64,000 nt of DNA, from NCBI GenBank assembly GCA_038502445.1, contig JAHLJS010000006.1, positions 59,557,690-59,621,689 of the forward strand. Reading direction: 5' to 3'. This DNA is from Eremochloa ophiuroides (taxonomy: Eukaryota; Streptophyta; Magnoliopsida; Poales; Poaceae). Positions 24,801 to 36,300 of the stretch are shown here, piece after piece. Under the pieces are notes generated by a model. That model had not been told where the DNA came from, ran no database searches, and saw nothing but the letters and a program-made list of their open reading frames with translations. Positions within the stretch are counted from its first letter, which is position 1. Every line of letters starts with the position of its first letter. The position numbers were made by a program, and so were the translations under genes.

Positions 24801-24921
24801 GAATATCATCCCTCAGCACCTGGATTTGAAACTCGTACTCGGTGAGGTTGAAGAGGGATTCACGAATCAGGGGGCGAATCGATGAAATTGATACCTCAGG
24901 GACCTCGGAAGGAGTCGCCAT
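21826..24921 (-). pseudogene. Antisense gene 2 of Tat element: plant mobile domain plus coiled coil (6 exons, broken)
   Basis: The ATG at 24921 (MATPSEVPEV) starts exon 1, 24921-23358. It holds a plant mobile domain (PMD, 'aminotransferase-like'): PKTITLGDIYMLTGL, FVFCGATAGPAYPY, WWLVQLWLNLYLHK. Further exons by GT-AG sites and phase: 23285-23085 (DPSSNPPERVEYYPP), 23022-22897, 22829-22759, 22693-22578, 22506-21826. The last encodes a ~225-residue Leu/Glu-rich coiled coil. Exons 1-2-3 and 5-6 join in phase 0. Damage: a one-base frameshift near 23990, a TAA at 22917-22915 in exon 3, and a frameshift in exon 4. PMD proteins also include the Arabidopsis MAIN/MAIL1 family. Role in the retrotransposon is unknown. 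Confidence 0.8.
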
Positions 24922-25123
24922 TAGCTCAGGGGTGATTTGATAGCGGCGAATCGAAGCTGGCGGCGGCGAATCGAAGCTGACGGCGACGGATTGAAGCTCG
25001 TGGCGGAAGTTGCGATGGTTTAGGGTTTCGTTTTGGTGCGAAAGTTTGAAGCGCCAAGAGGGAAGCTGCGGTTTGGCAATTTGAAGGCTCAAGCGCTAAT
25101 TTCGGTATAAACTAGTTTATTCC

Positions 25124-25139
25124 AAAATTGGGGGGCATG
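25124..25139 (+). other. Polypurine tract of Tat element
   Basis: AAAATTGGGGGGCATG directly precedes the 3' LTR start at 25140. The TTGGGGGGCA form is usual in Tat and Athila elements. Confidence 0.88.
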
Positions 25140-26801
25140 TGTTAACACCAAATTTTGGGCTGGGAGCCGATAGCCGATACCAGAGGGAGATAGCCGATCT
25201 CGAAAGCAGACTCTGTCCGGCGGAAGGAAGGAAAATAGCCGATTGCACGAAGAATCGGTTATCGGGTGGAGATGACAGGAAGCGTGCAGCGTCGGTATTG
25301 ATGACGTCATCCAGAGTCCGCGCCTGCCAAGATACGATCACGATCGGACTTCGTTATGAAAGGGAATGTGGAACTCCAAGTTACCTTAGATATAGGATAG
25401 TTTGTTAGTTTTCTTATCTATTGATGAGTTGTAATTCGACTAGGACTCTATCTACGCTCAGGGTATAAATATAAGCCCTCAGCCATTGTAAAAAATACAA
25501 CAACATCAATACAACACAACTTTCGGCTCCGGCCAGCAAACCCTAGAGTCAGTCGAGTCCGGCGAGTTACTTCATCCAGGCTAGGTGTCATCCGGTGGAC
25601 ATCGTCAACCCCCTGTTAAACTATGTCTTTTTAGCGTCATCCGGTGGACGTGGAAGCATGGTGGACCAGGGTCCTTGCTAAGCTCTGTTTCTTTGGCGTC
25701 ATCCGGTGGACGTGGGAAACATAGTGAGTCAAGGATGATTCACGCTGGTTTACCCGATCAATCTGTGTTAACCGTCATCCGGTGGACGAGATGCAGATTA
25801 GGACAGTTTTCATGCGCGGATTAGTTATCGATTCGTGTTTGTTTGCTTGATTAATCTATTAGTTAATGTCATCCGGTGGACAGGCTATAGATTGAGACAG
25901 TTTGCATGCATGGATTAGTTATCGGCTCTAGTTAAATTTGGCAGTTTAGCTGGATTCATTAAGTTACCGATGTTGCTTATGTTTATTGTTTATTATTTAA
26001 AGCAATCATCAATTTGCCCGTCTTGATCCATATGCGTCGGCTTATATCTAATAGATCTATATGTTCAACGAATTATGCTTGCCATTTGTTTTATATTGAT
26101 AAGATAGAATGCTTTGCACCAGCCGGTTGTATTTTGGATCTAGATTAGATACGGGTCGCACTCAAGTAATAAAATAAATATTGTCTAGATTCAAAGGTTA
26201 ACGGATTTAAGTTGCAACTTCATCATGACTGCCTCGATCCGCTCGATCTCCACTGTTGCAAGATTGTGATTTAGATCTATTAGCCGGAGAGTTGAAACAT
26301 TGTCTACTTTATAGACTTGTATGTTGCCCGTATACACTGAATCGGCTGAAGTAGCCGATTTCATCTTGTTTTACATTGAGACATCTTATGGTCATGTTAG
26401 CTTGCTGTGACTACATCTTTTATAGCATATTTCTGTCTAATGCAAGTATATGTCATCGAATTCATGTCTGAATCGGTTAACTTGAGTTGTAATGCATGTT
26501 TCGCTACAATCGGTTCATAACATGACGGAATCGGCTTTCTAGTCGATCTCCCATTACATCGGCTCTTCGAGCCATACAGTTGGAACTACCTAGATACACC
26601 GGTTAGTTCCGCCCTGTGATTACTGATTACTATTGTTTCCATTGTCAATTGCAGGTCAGATTGACTGGCACGCTTGGGTGTTACTGACACTCTCAGACCG
26701 GGTTCGAAGCTAGCTGGATCTGCGAGAGCTCTACTACCTTCAAGGGTCGTTTCCGGCTTCGCTGGTGTGTTGGGCTTAGGGAACCACTTTTTGCGCCAAC
26801 A
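25140..26801 (+). repeat. 3' LTR of Tat element (1662 bp)
   Basis: Aligns to 11505-13183 over its whole length with scattered substitutions and an ~18 bp deletion near 25595. Starts TGTTAACACC and ends CAACA. Confidence 0.93.
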
Positions 26802-26806
26802 CTTTC
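26802..26806. repeat. Target-site duplication CTTTC, right copy
   Basis: Identical to 11500-11504. Confidence 0.93.
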
Positions 26807-28260
26807 CAAAACGAAGTTTGATCCTCTCTCTCTCAAGAGTCTCCCTGGGCTGTCTAGAGCTATGTTGGACAAGTGTGCATCACATCTACACTCTCTAATC
26901 TTGCTCTACGTCAAGCTACCCATCCAAACCCCTACTAATAGTACGGTCAAAGAGAAAGAACAAAACTTAATACTACTGCCAAGTGTCTCTCAACTCCAAA
27001 CGATACTTGGCACTAGCCTATCACCGTCTTGTCTTCCATCCTTTGAAAACCGAATCGAATTCCATCGCTAGGGGCTTGAACCTGCATGTTATTATGACCT
27101 AACCTCTAGTTTATCCTGTAAAACACACGTTAGTCATAATAACCGTCTTGTTGTCATTAATCACCGAAACCAGTAGGGCCTAGGATGCTTCACCTATCAT
27201 ATGTGTTAACATACATTAATAATTGTAGGTGTATTAGCATAACACATGGATATGTAATTGATACTGTACTACACATTTGCGTTTATTGAAAACGAAAACA
27301 AAATAAATACTGGTTCATCCAATTATCATGCATTAAAACGGGATCCCGCAAAGAAGAACGGAAAATGCCCTCACCCATTTTGGCAAATATGAAACATATC
27401 CCTCAAATATGGAAACGCTCTGTTTTCATCCCTACATGCCTGGGAAACTTGATTAGGTTTGGTTCGTCTTTGAGGTGGTTACATACAACAAATGCATCTT
27501 TTTTATGAAACACTAAATGCATTTGTTGTTAACGAGCTCTAGAATGTTTTGCTAAAGTATGCATCCGACATGTAATCCGTTTAGAGTTTAGACTTGTCCC
27601 TTACAAAAAAAGTCCTAAAATCAAGGCCTGTATTTTTTTAGAAAAGAGAATATATTAATATCCTAAGCTCTGCATCGATTAATGCATATGACTGCAAAAT
27701 CAAGATCCGTATTAACATATACATATATCTATTGATATTAAAAAAAACAATATTCTTGGGTTCCACATGTCATGCGCATTATTTTTTTTAGGGAAAATAA
27801 ATACACATGTTTTGGATTTTATCTCAGTTATCGTACAAATATATCCGATGTAACCAAATTCTGGTCATCTTGGTATGAGTATGGCTGAACTTTAACCTGG
27901 CTATCCATCATCAAAATTGAAAATCAAACATGCCCTTAGCTTTCTCGCTGCCGCCGACACAGCAAAGCATTCGATGAACAGCTCATAACCTTGTTGCAAC
28001 TGCCAATGGTCCAAAGAGGAATAGTTTGTCCGGTAAGGAATAGACACATGACACTATTGGTATCACGAAAAGTTGGCTCTTGATCAGATAATCAATCTTT
28101 GCCATGATTCAATGAGGAAATAACTGAATATTATGGTGTAATTGTCACTAAATCAGACCGTGTAGTTGATTAGCAGTGGAGCAACATTGCTATTGCACTG
28201 TTAATTGTTATCACGACAAGTTCGACCGAAAGCGGAAAGACACTGACGGATCTCCACTCG
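26807..28260. other. Intergenic DNA left of the MULE
   Basis: No supported gene. It holds AT-rich stretches and a 12 bp stem hairpin (ACAACAAATGCA at 27485-27496 with its complement at 27518-27529). The first ~300 bp continue the DNA interrupted by the Tat element. Confidence 0.5.
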
Positions 28261-28269
28261 TCACTCCGC
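28261..28269. repeat. MULE target-site duplication, left copy
   Basis: TCACTCCGC precedes the left inverted repeat; TCACTCCTG (39165-39173) follows the right one. Seven of nine bases match, the 9 bp size expected for Mutator-like elements. Confidence 0.65.
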
Positions 28270-28440
28270 GAGCCTTTTCCCTGTATGCCATTATAAAAGA
28301 TGGCCTCTTCCTCTGTGCCACTAAAAAGTTTGTTCCATCCTCTATGCCTATCGCGTTTTTTGGACCTGCCCGTGTGCCATTCCGTCGGCCTGCCGTGTGA
28401 ATTCTCGCCATTTGACTGATGTGGCGTGTGGGCCCGAGGA
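28270..28440 (+). repeat. MULE left terminal inverted repeat
   Basis: About 171 bp matching the reverse complement of 38994-39164 with small differences. Shared words include TTTTTTGGACCT and TTCCGTCGGCCTGC. Confidence 0.88.
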
Positions 28441-28501
28441 GTGAAAATGTATGTGTTGCCCTTCCACTCAACGGGCTTACTGAGCATCGGCCCCCCGCTC
28501 C

Positions 28502-28506
28502 CTCAG

Positions 28507-28540
<34 letters not shown>

Positions 28541-28550
28541 TCTCTCTCTC
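28502..28550 (+). repeat. (CT)n microsatellite
   Basis: Nearly pure CT run interrupted by TTT, in the 5' leader region of the MULE transposase gene. Confidence 0.9.
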
Positions 28551-29007
28551 GCGGCGGCGGCTGGCGAAACCCTAGTGGCGGCGGAGTCAGGTCGAGAAGA
28601 GGAGGTTTCCCAGGATCAAGAGGAATGGCGCAGATGGTCCAGGGATGGCGTGGAGGGGCCCGGGCGGCGCCCGGATTGGTTTCGGGATGGGTGAGTTGTC
28701 TGCTCTCACTGCTTCTCCTTTCTTTGAATCCAAGTGCTCGATGTGCTCGAGGCTGTCGATGTTCTGATGTTTAGTTCGTGCGTCCTGTTCATGCCGTGCT
28801 TCTTGTTCATGCCATCCTGTTCATGCCGTGTGTCTTGTTCATGCCATCTTGTTCAAACCGATTAGGATGAGGGTTTGATTCATGCCGTGCTTCTTGTTCA
28901 TCTGTAGGATGGACCCGGATAGTAGCTTCAACCTAGAAATACGGATTGTTGCTCCTAAATCTCGTGCACGGTGGTTTTCGTTCAATGAGGTGGTGGATGC
29001 TGACCGC

Positions 29008-29012
29008 GCTCA
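29008..29012. repeat. Target-site duplication GCTCA/GCTTA of the 4.5 kb solo LTR
   Basis: GCTCA at 29008-29012 and GCTTA at 33532-33536, one transition apart. Removing one copy and the LTR restores the transposase reading frame. Confidence 0.75.
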
Positions 29013-29856
29013 TGTAACATTCGTATTTTTCATCATCTTAAATTTCACTAAAAATTTGAACTTTTTTTAAACTTTCCAACAAATTAAAATTTGACTTTAT
29101 TTATTTTTTGCAAAACCGTTTTTGAAAACCTTTTTCTGAAAACCTTGCATTAAAATCCACCATATGCATTCCCTTACATTGTCCAATTTTATTTGTTGCT
29201 TGAATGATTGATTGATTGCCTGCACGTTTGTTTGGCTGTGTGTTTGCTTCCCTGGAATTTATTCGCGGCACTACAATATTTTCCTTGAATATCCATTCCA
29301 CCCCTTCCTGGTCCGAATATTTTCCTTGAACTTCCCCTTTCCATACCTTGAATTTCCCTCCCTTGAATATCCCAAATCTCTTCCCTTTCAAACCCCTTAT
29401 ATTCTAATTTAAAATCCATTTGATTGTGCCTTAGTTTTATTTCTGGGAAAAATGAAAAACCATTTCATGAATGGAAACGGTTCGCGGGCTTATTCTCCTC
29501 CCCCTCTCCCACCTGGCCCAGCGCGTGCACACTCCCCCTCTCCTTCCTCCAGCGCGGACCGGCCCAAGCCACACGGCCCAGCGACAGTAGCAGCAGCTGC
29601 GCAGCCCATCTCCCTTCTCCCACTTACATGCGGGACCCGCCTGTCAGCTGCATCTCCTTCCTCGATCTCCTTCCTCTGCTCCGCGTCGCGCCTGTGCCGC
29701 TGACCGGCCAACAGTGACCCCACCGACCTCGCCGGCAAATGTATCCACCGCCCATTGACTCGCTGTGCAGCACCGCCATACTGTTTCCCTCTGACCTTCC
29801 TCCACCGCCGCTACTGTAGCCATTGACGAACTGTACCGAACTGACCTATCTCCGGC

Positions 29857-29863
29857 TATAAAT
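29857..29863 (+). promoter_or_regulatory. TATA box in solo LTR
   Basis: TATAAAT followed by a GC-rich stretch, the expected start of the R region. Confidence 0.6.
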
Positions 29864-31212
29864 GGATGGCCACGGTCGCCATCGGGGGACGTCAGACGAA
29901 GCTTGCAAGAACCGAGCCCCAGCTCGTGCACTGCCTCGTCCAACGACGGCTTCCGCACAGAGGCTCCGCGCCATCCGCCTGCCTCTGCTCAGCACGTCGC
30001 GCCGCCCGGTGACCGTCACCGGCCCATCAGCCGAGCCGAGCAGGAGCTCGTTCACCGCGAGCCGCTGCCGCATGAAGCCGTCGTCATGCCGCGCGCTCGC
30101 GCTGGCGTTCGCTGCTCGCGCTCTCTGCCTTGGCCTGCTCTGCTTTCTCTCTACCCAGCTACCTCACCCTCTCTGCCTTGCTGCACGGACGGCCACGCTG
30201 GAGCCGCGCTCGCCGAAGCCGCGGCCACCATGCACCTCGCACTTCTCTCGTCTTCACGCCGCCGAGCCGGTTGGAGATGGGAGCCGCTGTCCTGGCCGCT
30301 CGCTCACCCCGCGTCCCTCCCTCTCCTCTCTCTCTCTCTCTACCACCCACAGCGATATGGAGAGGATGAGGATGCACCTGCTGAAAGGCATCCGTGTGCC
30401 TGGCCACGTTGCATTGGCCAGTGGAGAGACACCACGCGCTGCTTGACAGCCTTCCAATTCATCCCTCTCCTGCTCTCCTTTCCATGGACACAGTTCAGGT
30501 AGACCAAGAGAGGAAGAGTGCAGACCACAGCATAGTGCTAGACCGGGAGCACGAGCACAACACCGTAGGCACAGTATTGGACCCGCGCGTCAGCCACCGA
30601 GAAAATGCTACGCGCACCCGGAGAACGTACACAGGAGAGTAAACGAAGGCCTTTCCTATTCCAGAAAAATCCCAGAAAATTCCTAAATAAACTAGGTACA
30701 TTCTAAACCCTATCTAATCTCTTCCTACTCCTTGTTCATTCCCTTAAACTCCAGAAATATTTCCCATGCCTTTTCCCCGACCCGCATTTCCCGCTAAACT
30801 TCTAAAATTCATATCTCCACCTCCTAACTCCAAATTCCGAAATTCTTCCACCACAAACCTTCTAAAATCAATCCCTACCTATTTATACCATTTCCTTAAT
30901 TTTGGTGTCAATTTAAATTCCAGTTATATTTATTTTTCTCGTTCCTCTTTTATTCCTTTTTTCGCGCTAACCTGTAGTCTACACTTGCACCGTATATTCG
31001 CGTAGGCGTATACACCAAGTCACGTATACGAATACACGAATATACAGCCGCACAGTTCGCTCACATGCAAGAGCATATGCGTTGGATGTATGTATATGTA
31101 TGTATAAACCTGTATATAAATATATATTATATGTGCATCATATATACTCCTAACGTATCATGCCTATGCATGGCTAACTGTCCCTTCTCCCATATTTCTA
31201 ATCTTCCCCTAG

Positions 31213-31400
31213 GCGCATACATATGCATGTGCGTATGCGTCGCTATCCTAACCCCCAGGCATATACATATGCGTATGCGTATATGTCGCTAACCCTACTA
31301 ACCCTTTGTATGTGTATATGGATACATATATACGTACCTAACCACTCTAACCTAAGGCACATACATATGCATGTGCGTATGTGCTGCTAACCCCTTGTGG
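31213..31400. repeat. Alternating purine-pyrimidine repeats in solo LTR
   Basis: ACATATGCATGTGCGTATG occurs near 31219 and 31361 with a shorter variant near 31264, each followed by a GCTAACCC-like tail. Confidence 0.7.
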
Positions 31401-34400
31401 ATCCATAGAAGTCGATCAAGTTATATATGATGGCTTGGTCAGGCTTTCTATTTTAGATTCACGTAATAATGCTAGCCCTAATAGAAGCCCCTCCACTAGC
31501 TAGGACACGTTTAGTAGGATCATTCCTCTCTTCTCTATGTTGTTTGGATTGTGTTTATGTTGTTTCCTTTGTTTGGAGTTTCTTTGCTTGTCAACGCTAG
31601 ATGGCGTAGGATAGAAGGCGACGTGAAGAGAACCTGAAGGCACCCAGGAGCAAACAACAAGAAGATGGAGAAATCCCGAAGCAATGGTACATGAAGACAA
31701 AGGATCAAGAAAGTCAGGAATCAAAATCCCAGAACATGGATATGATCGTCAGTCGAGTGAAGGCAAGTCTAACTTCCCTCCCACCTTTTCGCTATATATT
31801 TTTCCCATACCAATACTTCCCTCTCTCTAAATATCTCCATCCACCAAAACCACCACAAGCCCCAATTTTCCTTCCACCTTGCCACCTACATTTCTCCTAC
31901 CTCAAAACCCCTCTCACCAAAAGCCTGTCATATAAACCACCACAACCCATCCATACCTTCCACCTATCCCCTCCACACATCATGCCACTACCATCCTAAT
32001 TGCCTCTTCCACTACCACCAAATTCACCACCTCGACCACCAAACCTACACCTCACATTCTATCACTTGAACTAAATAAACCTGATTTATTTCATGATATT
32101 TGTGTAAATGCTTAAATAATAATTCTGCTATGATTAAACCTGTGAACATGAATCCTAAAATGTGAATATGAATCCTGATATAATGTGATAACTAAAACTG
32201 TTCGACTGAGCAAGCGGGAGGTAATTTCATGCGGTGTGAAATTACCTTTGGGTAGGTTCGCCCGGAGTGGGTTCCTACTTGGAGAGCTTGTCTTGGTCAT
32301 AAATTGATTAGTCATAAGCCACTCTCGCCTGGTCAGAAACTCGTACAGCCACATGCCTATATGTATAGACCTGCGATCCACACCCCGTAAGGTTGAAGTA
32401 TAATATCTATAAGGAGGCCGGAGGTGCAACGGATTGTCAGGAGCCGAATGGGGATACTGGCCCCATGTCCGATCGGCGTGGGGATACAGGCCCCACGTAA
32501 AATTTCTGTTAGGCCGTGTTCGAGCCGCTTATTAATTTCTAGGCCACTGAGCCGCTTAATTCTGTTTATTGCATGATAGGGTTCATGCAAGTCACTGTGT
32601 GGATTTCTGACCCCTGATTAATTCGTGGTAGAGTTATATGGATCCTTAGGTAGCTCCAACCGGGTACGGACGCTTGTTAGACCTAGTCTAAACCATGACA
32701 ATGGTGTTGGATAGTGTCTATCAGTGTGGGGAAATTTGTACACCTCTGCAGAGTATACTGAAACTATTCGAATAGCCACGTCCTTGGAATGGGCAACCGC
32801 CGGGATGAGGTCACTTATGTATAGGGATACACATTGTAATAAAGGTATGAATTCTGATGACTGATGATTATAACTAACCCGGGAAGCTAGCGAGAAGGGT
32901 TAATACTCTCCTAGGGACCAAACCATCATTTTATATACATTATAACTTACTCCTATCATTCACCACCTATGCCCTATAATCCTACCTTTCCCTTTCCACC
33001 TTTCTTTTCTCCTCGTTAGGCTTGCTGAGTACTTTATGTACTTAACCCACTCGATACTATGTTCTCAGGGATCTAGCATGGGAGTATACGCAAGGATGCA
33101 ACCGCGAGGATCTACAGTGAAGATGGAACCACAGGAGTACGTGCCAGGATGGAACTATCGAAGGCGACGCAAGGATGAATCAACAAGGACATAAGGATGG
33201 AGATATGCCACCGCGACCAAGGAGATTCAAGCAAGAGAGACTACAAGTGATGGATCACAAGAATGAGTTGAAGACTGAGGTTTTCGTCCGCACTCCAAGT
33301 TGCCTGTCGGAATGGAACCACGATGTCGTAGGAACGCTGTGTTGGACTCTGATGTTTATTGTAGGCCAATGGCCCATTTTTTTGTAAATATAAACCTTAT
33401 AAATGTGTTTTCCACGTTTGTAATAAAAGTATGGTTATTTTGATATCAATCTTGTTTAATCTGTACGTATCAGCTACTGATCTAGGGACTGATACGGATG
33501 TACAGTGGACCCCAAAAGTAGGGGCGCGATAGCTTACTTGTCTGCTATGCTTAAGGATGTGGTAGAGAGGTACCCTCTTGACTATGGTCAGGTAGCAAGC
33601 TTGTTCTATTTTTGCAGAGAGACCAAAGTGCAAATTCCAATCCACACTGACCATGAACTGGTGAAAATGTTTGAAAAGAATAGGGCTTATAGGACCTACT
33701 TTCTCACTTTGCATACCATGATAGTGGTAGTGAGCCTCCTGTGATTCCATCTTGGGATAGTGAGAGCCCAACAATTGCAGAACCCTCTCCCAATGTAGAA
33801 CCCCAATGCTCTGTTGAACCTCAAAGCTATGCTGAACCACCCTACACATCCTCTATTGCCTACCCTAGCCTAGCAGAACCAAGCCAGGCCACACAAGCTC
33901 AATGTGCTGAACCTGAACCTGAGTATCTTGCTAACCCATATCCAATGAATGAGCATGTTGGGGTTGATGATGAAGGTCTGTATATTGATTTTGGCTCCCC
34001 TGCATCCCCCACCCCCTCCCAATCCCAATCCACCTAGGGAAGAGGTGATTTCTGAGGGTAAAGATGAATCCTCTGAGACAGAAAATGAATCATGAATCAG
34101 AATCAGAATCTGATTCTGATTTTGAAGTACAAGACATAAATGAAGAGGTTAGGGATAGAGAGCCTGACAATATTCCTGAGGCAGATTATGACAAAAAGGA
34201 CCCTCCAATGCATGTGGGGACGGCCTATTTAGACATGGATGCTTTTAAGCTTGCTCTAGCTACACATGTTGTTAAACATGAGAGAAACTATAACATTGAG
34301 AAGAGTGATACAGGGAGGTATAGGGTGTACTGCTTATAAAGGAGTGAAGGCTGCAAGTGGAGGATTCATGCTTCAACTGGGAAGGATGGACACACAGTTA

Positions 34401-35027
34401 GGGTAATATGCTTAACCCAACACTGGTAACATTTTGTAACACATTGTTTTGGGATGTAATGATGAATTGTCTTGTTTTTTTCTCAGGTGAAGAAGAACCC
34501 TTTTCCTCATAGCTGTGAGAGCAGGAGGAGGCAGCCCTGTGTTGGAGTCACCCAGTTCTGGGTCTGCAGTCAAGTCTTAGATTGGCTCAAGGAAGATGGT
34601 ACTGTGGGTCCAACAGAGCTGCAGAGGAGGTTGAAAGATGAACACAAGATTCATGTGTCCTACAAGAGAGTTTACAAAGGTAAACAGCTTGCAATGGATA
34701 AGATTTATGGGCACTGAGAAAAAAGTTTTGATAACCTGTATAGACTTAAGGCCCAGCTAGAAGAGTGTAGTCCTGGATCTATCCTTGTCATTGATAATCA
34801 CACCATCAATAACAAGATTAGGTTCAACAGACTGTTTTTTGCACTTAAACCATGTGTAGAGGGATTCCTTAGAGGCTGCAGACCATACCTAGCTGTTGAT
34901 AGTACTTTCTTGACTGGGAGGTTTAGAGGTCAGTTGTGTATTGCTTGTGTAGTAGATGGGCACAACTGGATGTACCCAGTTGCTGTTGGTGTCATAGATT
35001 CAGAGACCAATGAAAATTGGGTGTGGT

Positions 35028-36300
35028 TGTTGGCGCTTCTTAGCATCAGCAGAAAAGTCCACAAGCGCACGGAAGTACCATTGTAGCACTTCACCCGAAA
35101 GTATTCAGGGTATCGTATTTATAATTTCCCAAAGGAACTGACTTATGTTTATAGGCTCTTAGCTAGTTTACCCTAGAAAAAGGTAGAGGTGATAACTTGG
35201 GTAGAGAGGATACACTAAGGCTGGAAACACTAAGTGAAGATAACTTCCCCACTACTTGTCTGCTTCAGGCCCACTGACGCAGCTGGTCTGCCAGCCGATA
35301 CCAGTATCAGCAGCTACTCCGCGGCCGAACGTGGGGGAATTCAGATACGAGTGGACAGGGCTGTCACCACCTGCCACCTACCCCTCTGCCCGTGGGCACG
35401 CACAACATACGAAGGTAGACCCCAACTTAGACACCACGTCTACGACGGCGACTACTACTCTAGCGATAGGCCAGGAACTTCCGTCTTTATCAGGAGTTCT
35501 CTAACTAGAGCACCCGTCCAACGGACGAGCGACGATCCCACAAACAAGCAGTTTTATGAAAATTACTTACTTAATGAATCGAAACTTAGAATGTATCACA
35601 AACCTCTTACTTCAAGTAGCAAGATGGTTGTAGAGGTACAAGTTGGATGCGAGAGCCGACAAGTCCGGCACTTCGTCCACCCGAGAGTAGAACTGCTTCG
35701 ACCCCGCTCTCACTTCTCAAGCTTCTATCTCTCTCTCTAACCCTATACTAGCGTAGCTAGAAGCTAAACTAATGGAAAAATGGTGGCACTCCCTTCTTCT
35801 TTTCTCTTGTATCAAGTTGTTCTTTATGGAGGGGGTGAGGGCCTCATTTTATAGCTTCACAGGTCGGTTTCGGCATAGCTAAGTATGGAAGTAGGTGAAA
35901 CCGCCTTCATGGAACCGCCATGAGCACTTTCACTGAAGACTGGGCCCGGGAAGCGTCAACTGGGGGACGGCCGCACCGGGGGCGGTCGGTCCCTTGGGAG
36001 GCGGCAACTGGCCACCGCCTTCGAATGGTCGGTCGCTCCCTAGGCTTGGGCCTCCCCTGTGGTTACGGATGGATCCCGTTTGATGGTTTGATGGGCTTTT
36101 CTCTTTTATTCTTGATTTGCGCCTTTTCTGAATATGTTTTCTGGAAGTGCGCTTTCCGGTGATTTTTATGCATTTCCACGTGTTCGACCTGCATGTCACA
36201 TGTGCAACAAAACTCATGGAAATGTTAGATAAAAGCCCTACCTTCTATTTATTTTAGCATTAGAATGGTGTTATATTTTGGTTGTTAAGGACCGCCAACA
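35028..36300 (+). mobile_element. Solo LTR-like insertion, 1273 bp, in MULE transposase
   Basis: Begins TGTTGGCG and ends CGCCAACA, an 8 bp perfect inverted terminus, with exact GTGGT duplications at 35023-35027 and 36301-36305. Deleting it and one duplication joins the transposase codons for NENWVW to FMERLKEAIG. A small DNA transposon is possible, but TG...CA ends with a 5 bp duplication favour a solo LTR. The ORF at 35234-35740 resembles no family. Confidence 0.8.

Larger units (their letters stand above)
11505..26801 (+). mobile_element. Ty3/gypsy LTR retrotransposon, Tat lineage, 15.3 kb
   Basis: Direct LTRs (11505-13183 and 25140-26801), CTTTC duplications, primer site, polypurine tract, and domains in the order gag, protease, RT, RNase H, second RNase H, integrase. 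A second, archaeal-type RNase H and extra antisense genes between integrase and 3' LTR are diagnostic of the Tat/Ogre lineage. Gag-pol carries many stops and frameshifts, so this copy cannot move on its own. The LTRs differ at scattered sites and by an ~18 bp indel, so it is clearly older than the LARD copy. Confidence 0.95.
29013..33531 (+). mobile_element. Solo LTR, 4.5 kb, inside MULE transposase exon
   Basis: Starts TGTAACATTCG, ends GGGGCGCGATA (terminal CA decayed to TA). There is no second LTR, primer site or pol. The size, TGTAAC start, GC-rich centre and TATA box resemble the LARD LTR class but the sequence differs. Overlapping ORFs at 29860-30500 are a GC-rich artefact. Confidence 0.75.

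Noticed and set aside
21826..25092. Long minus ORFs taken as a host gene overlapping a retrotransposon
   Set aside because: They lie fully within the LTR-bounded element, before its polypurine tract, as expected for Tat antisense genes.
29862..30502. Two ~195-codon overlapping ORFs
   Set aside because: They lie in the R/U5-like GC-rich part of the 4.5 kb solo LTR, with Pro/Ser/Arg-rich low-complexity products and no family.
35234..35740. 168-codon ORF
   Set aside because: Entirely inside the 1273 bp insertion with exact GTGGT duplications; no family resemblance.
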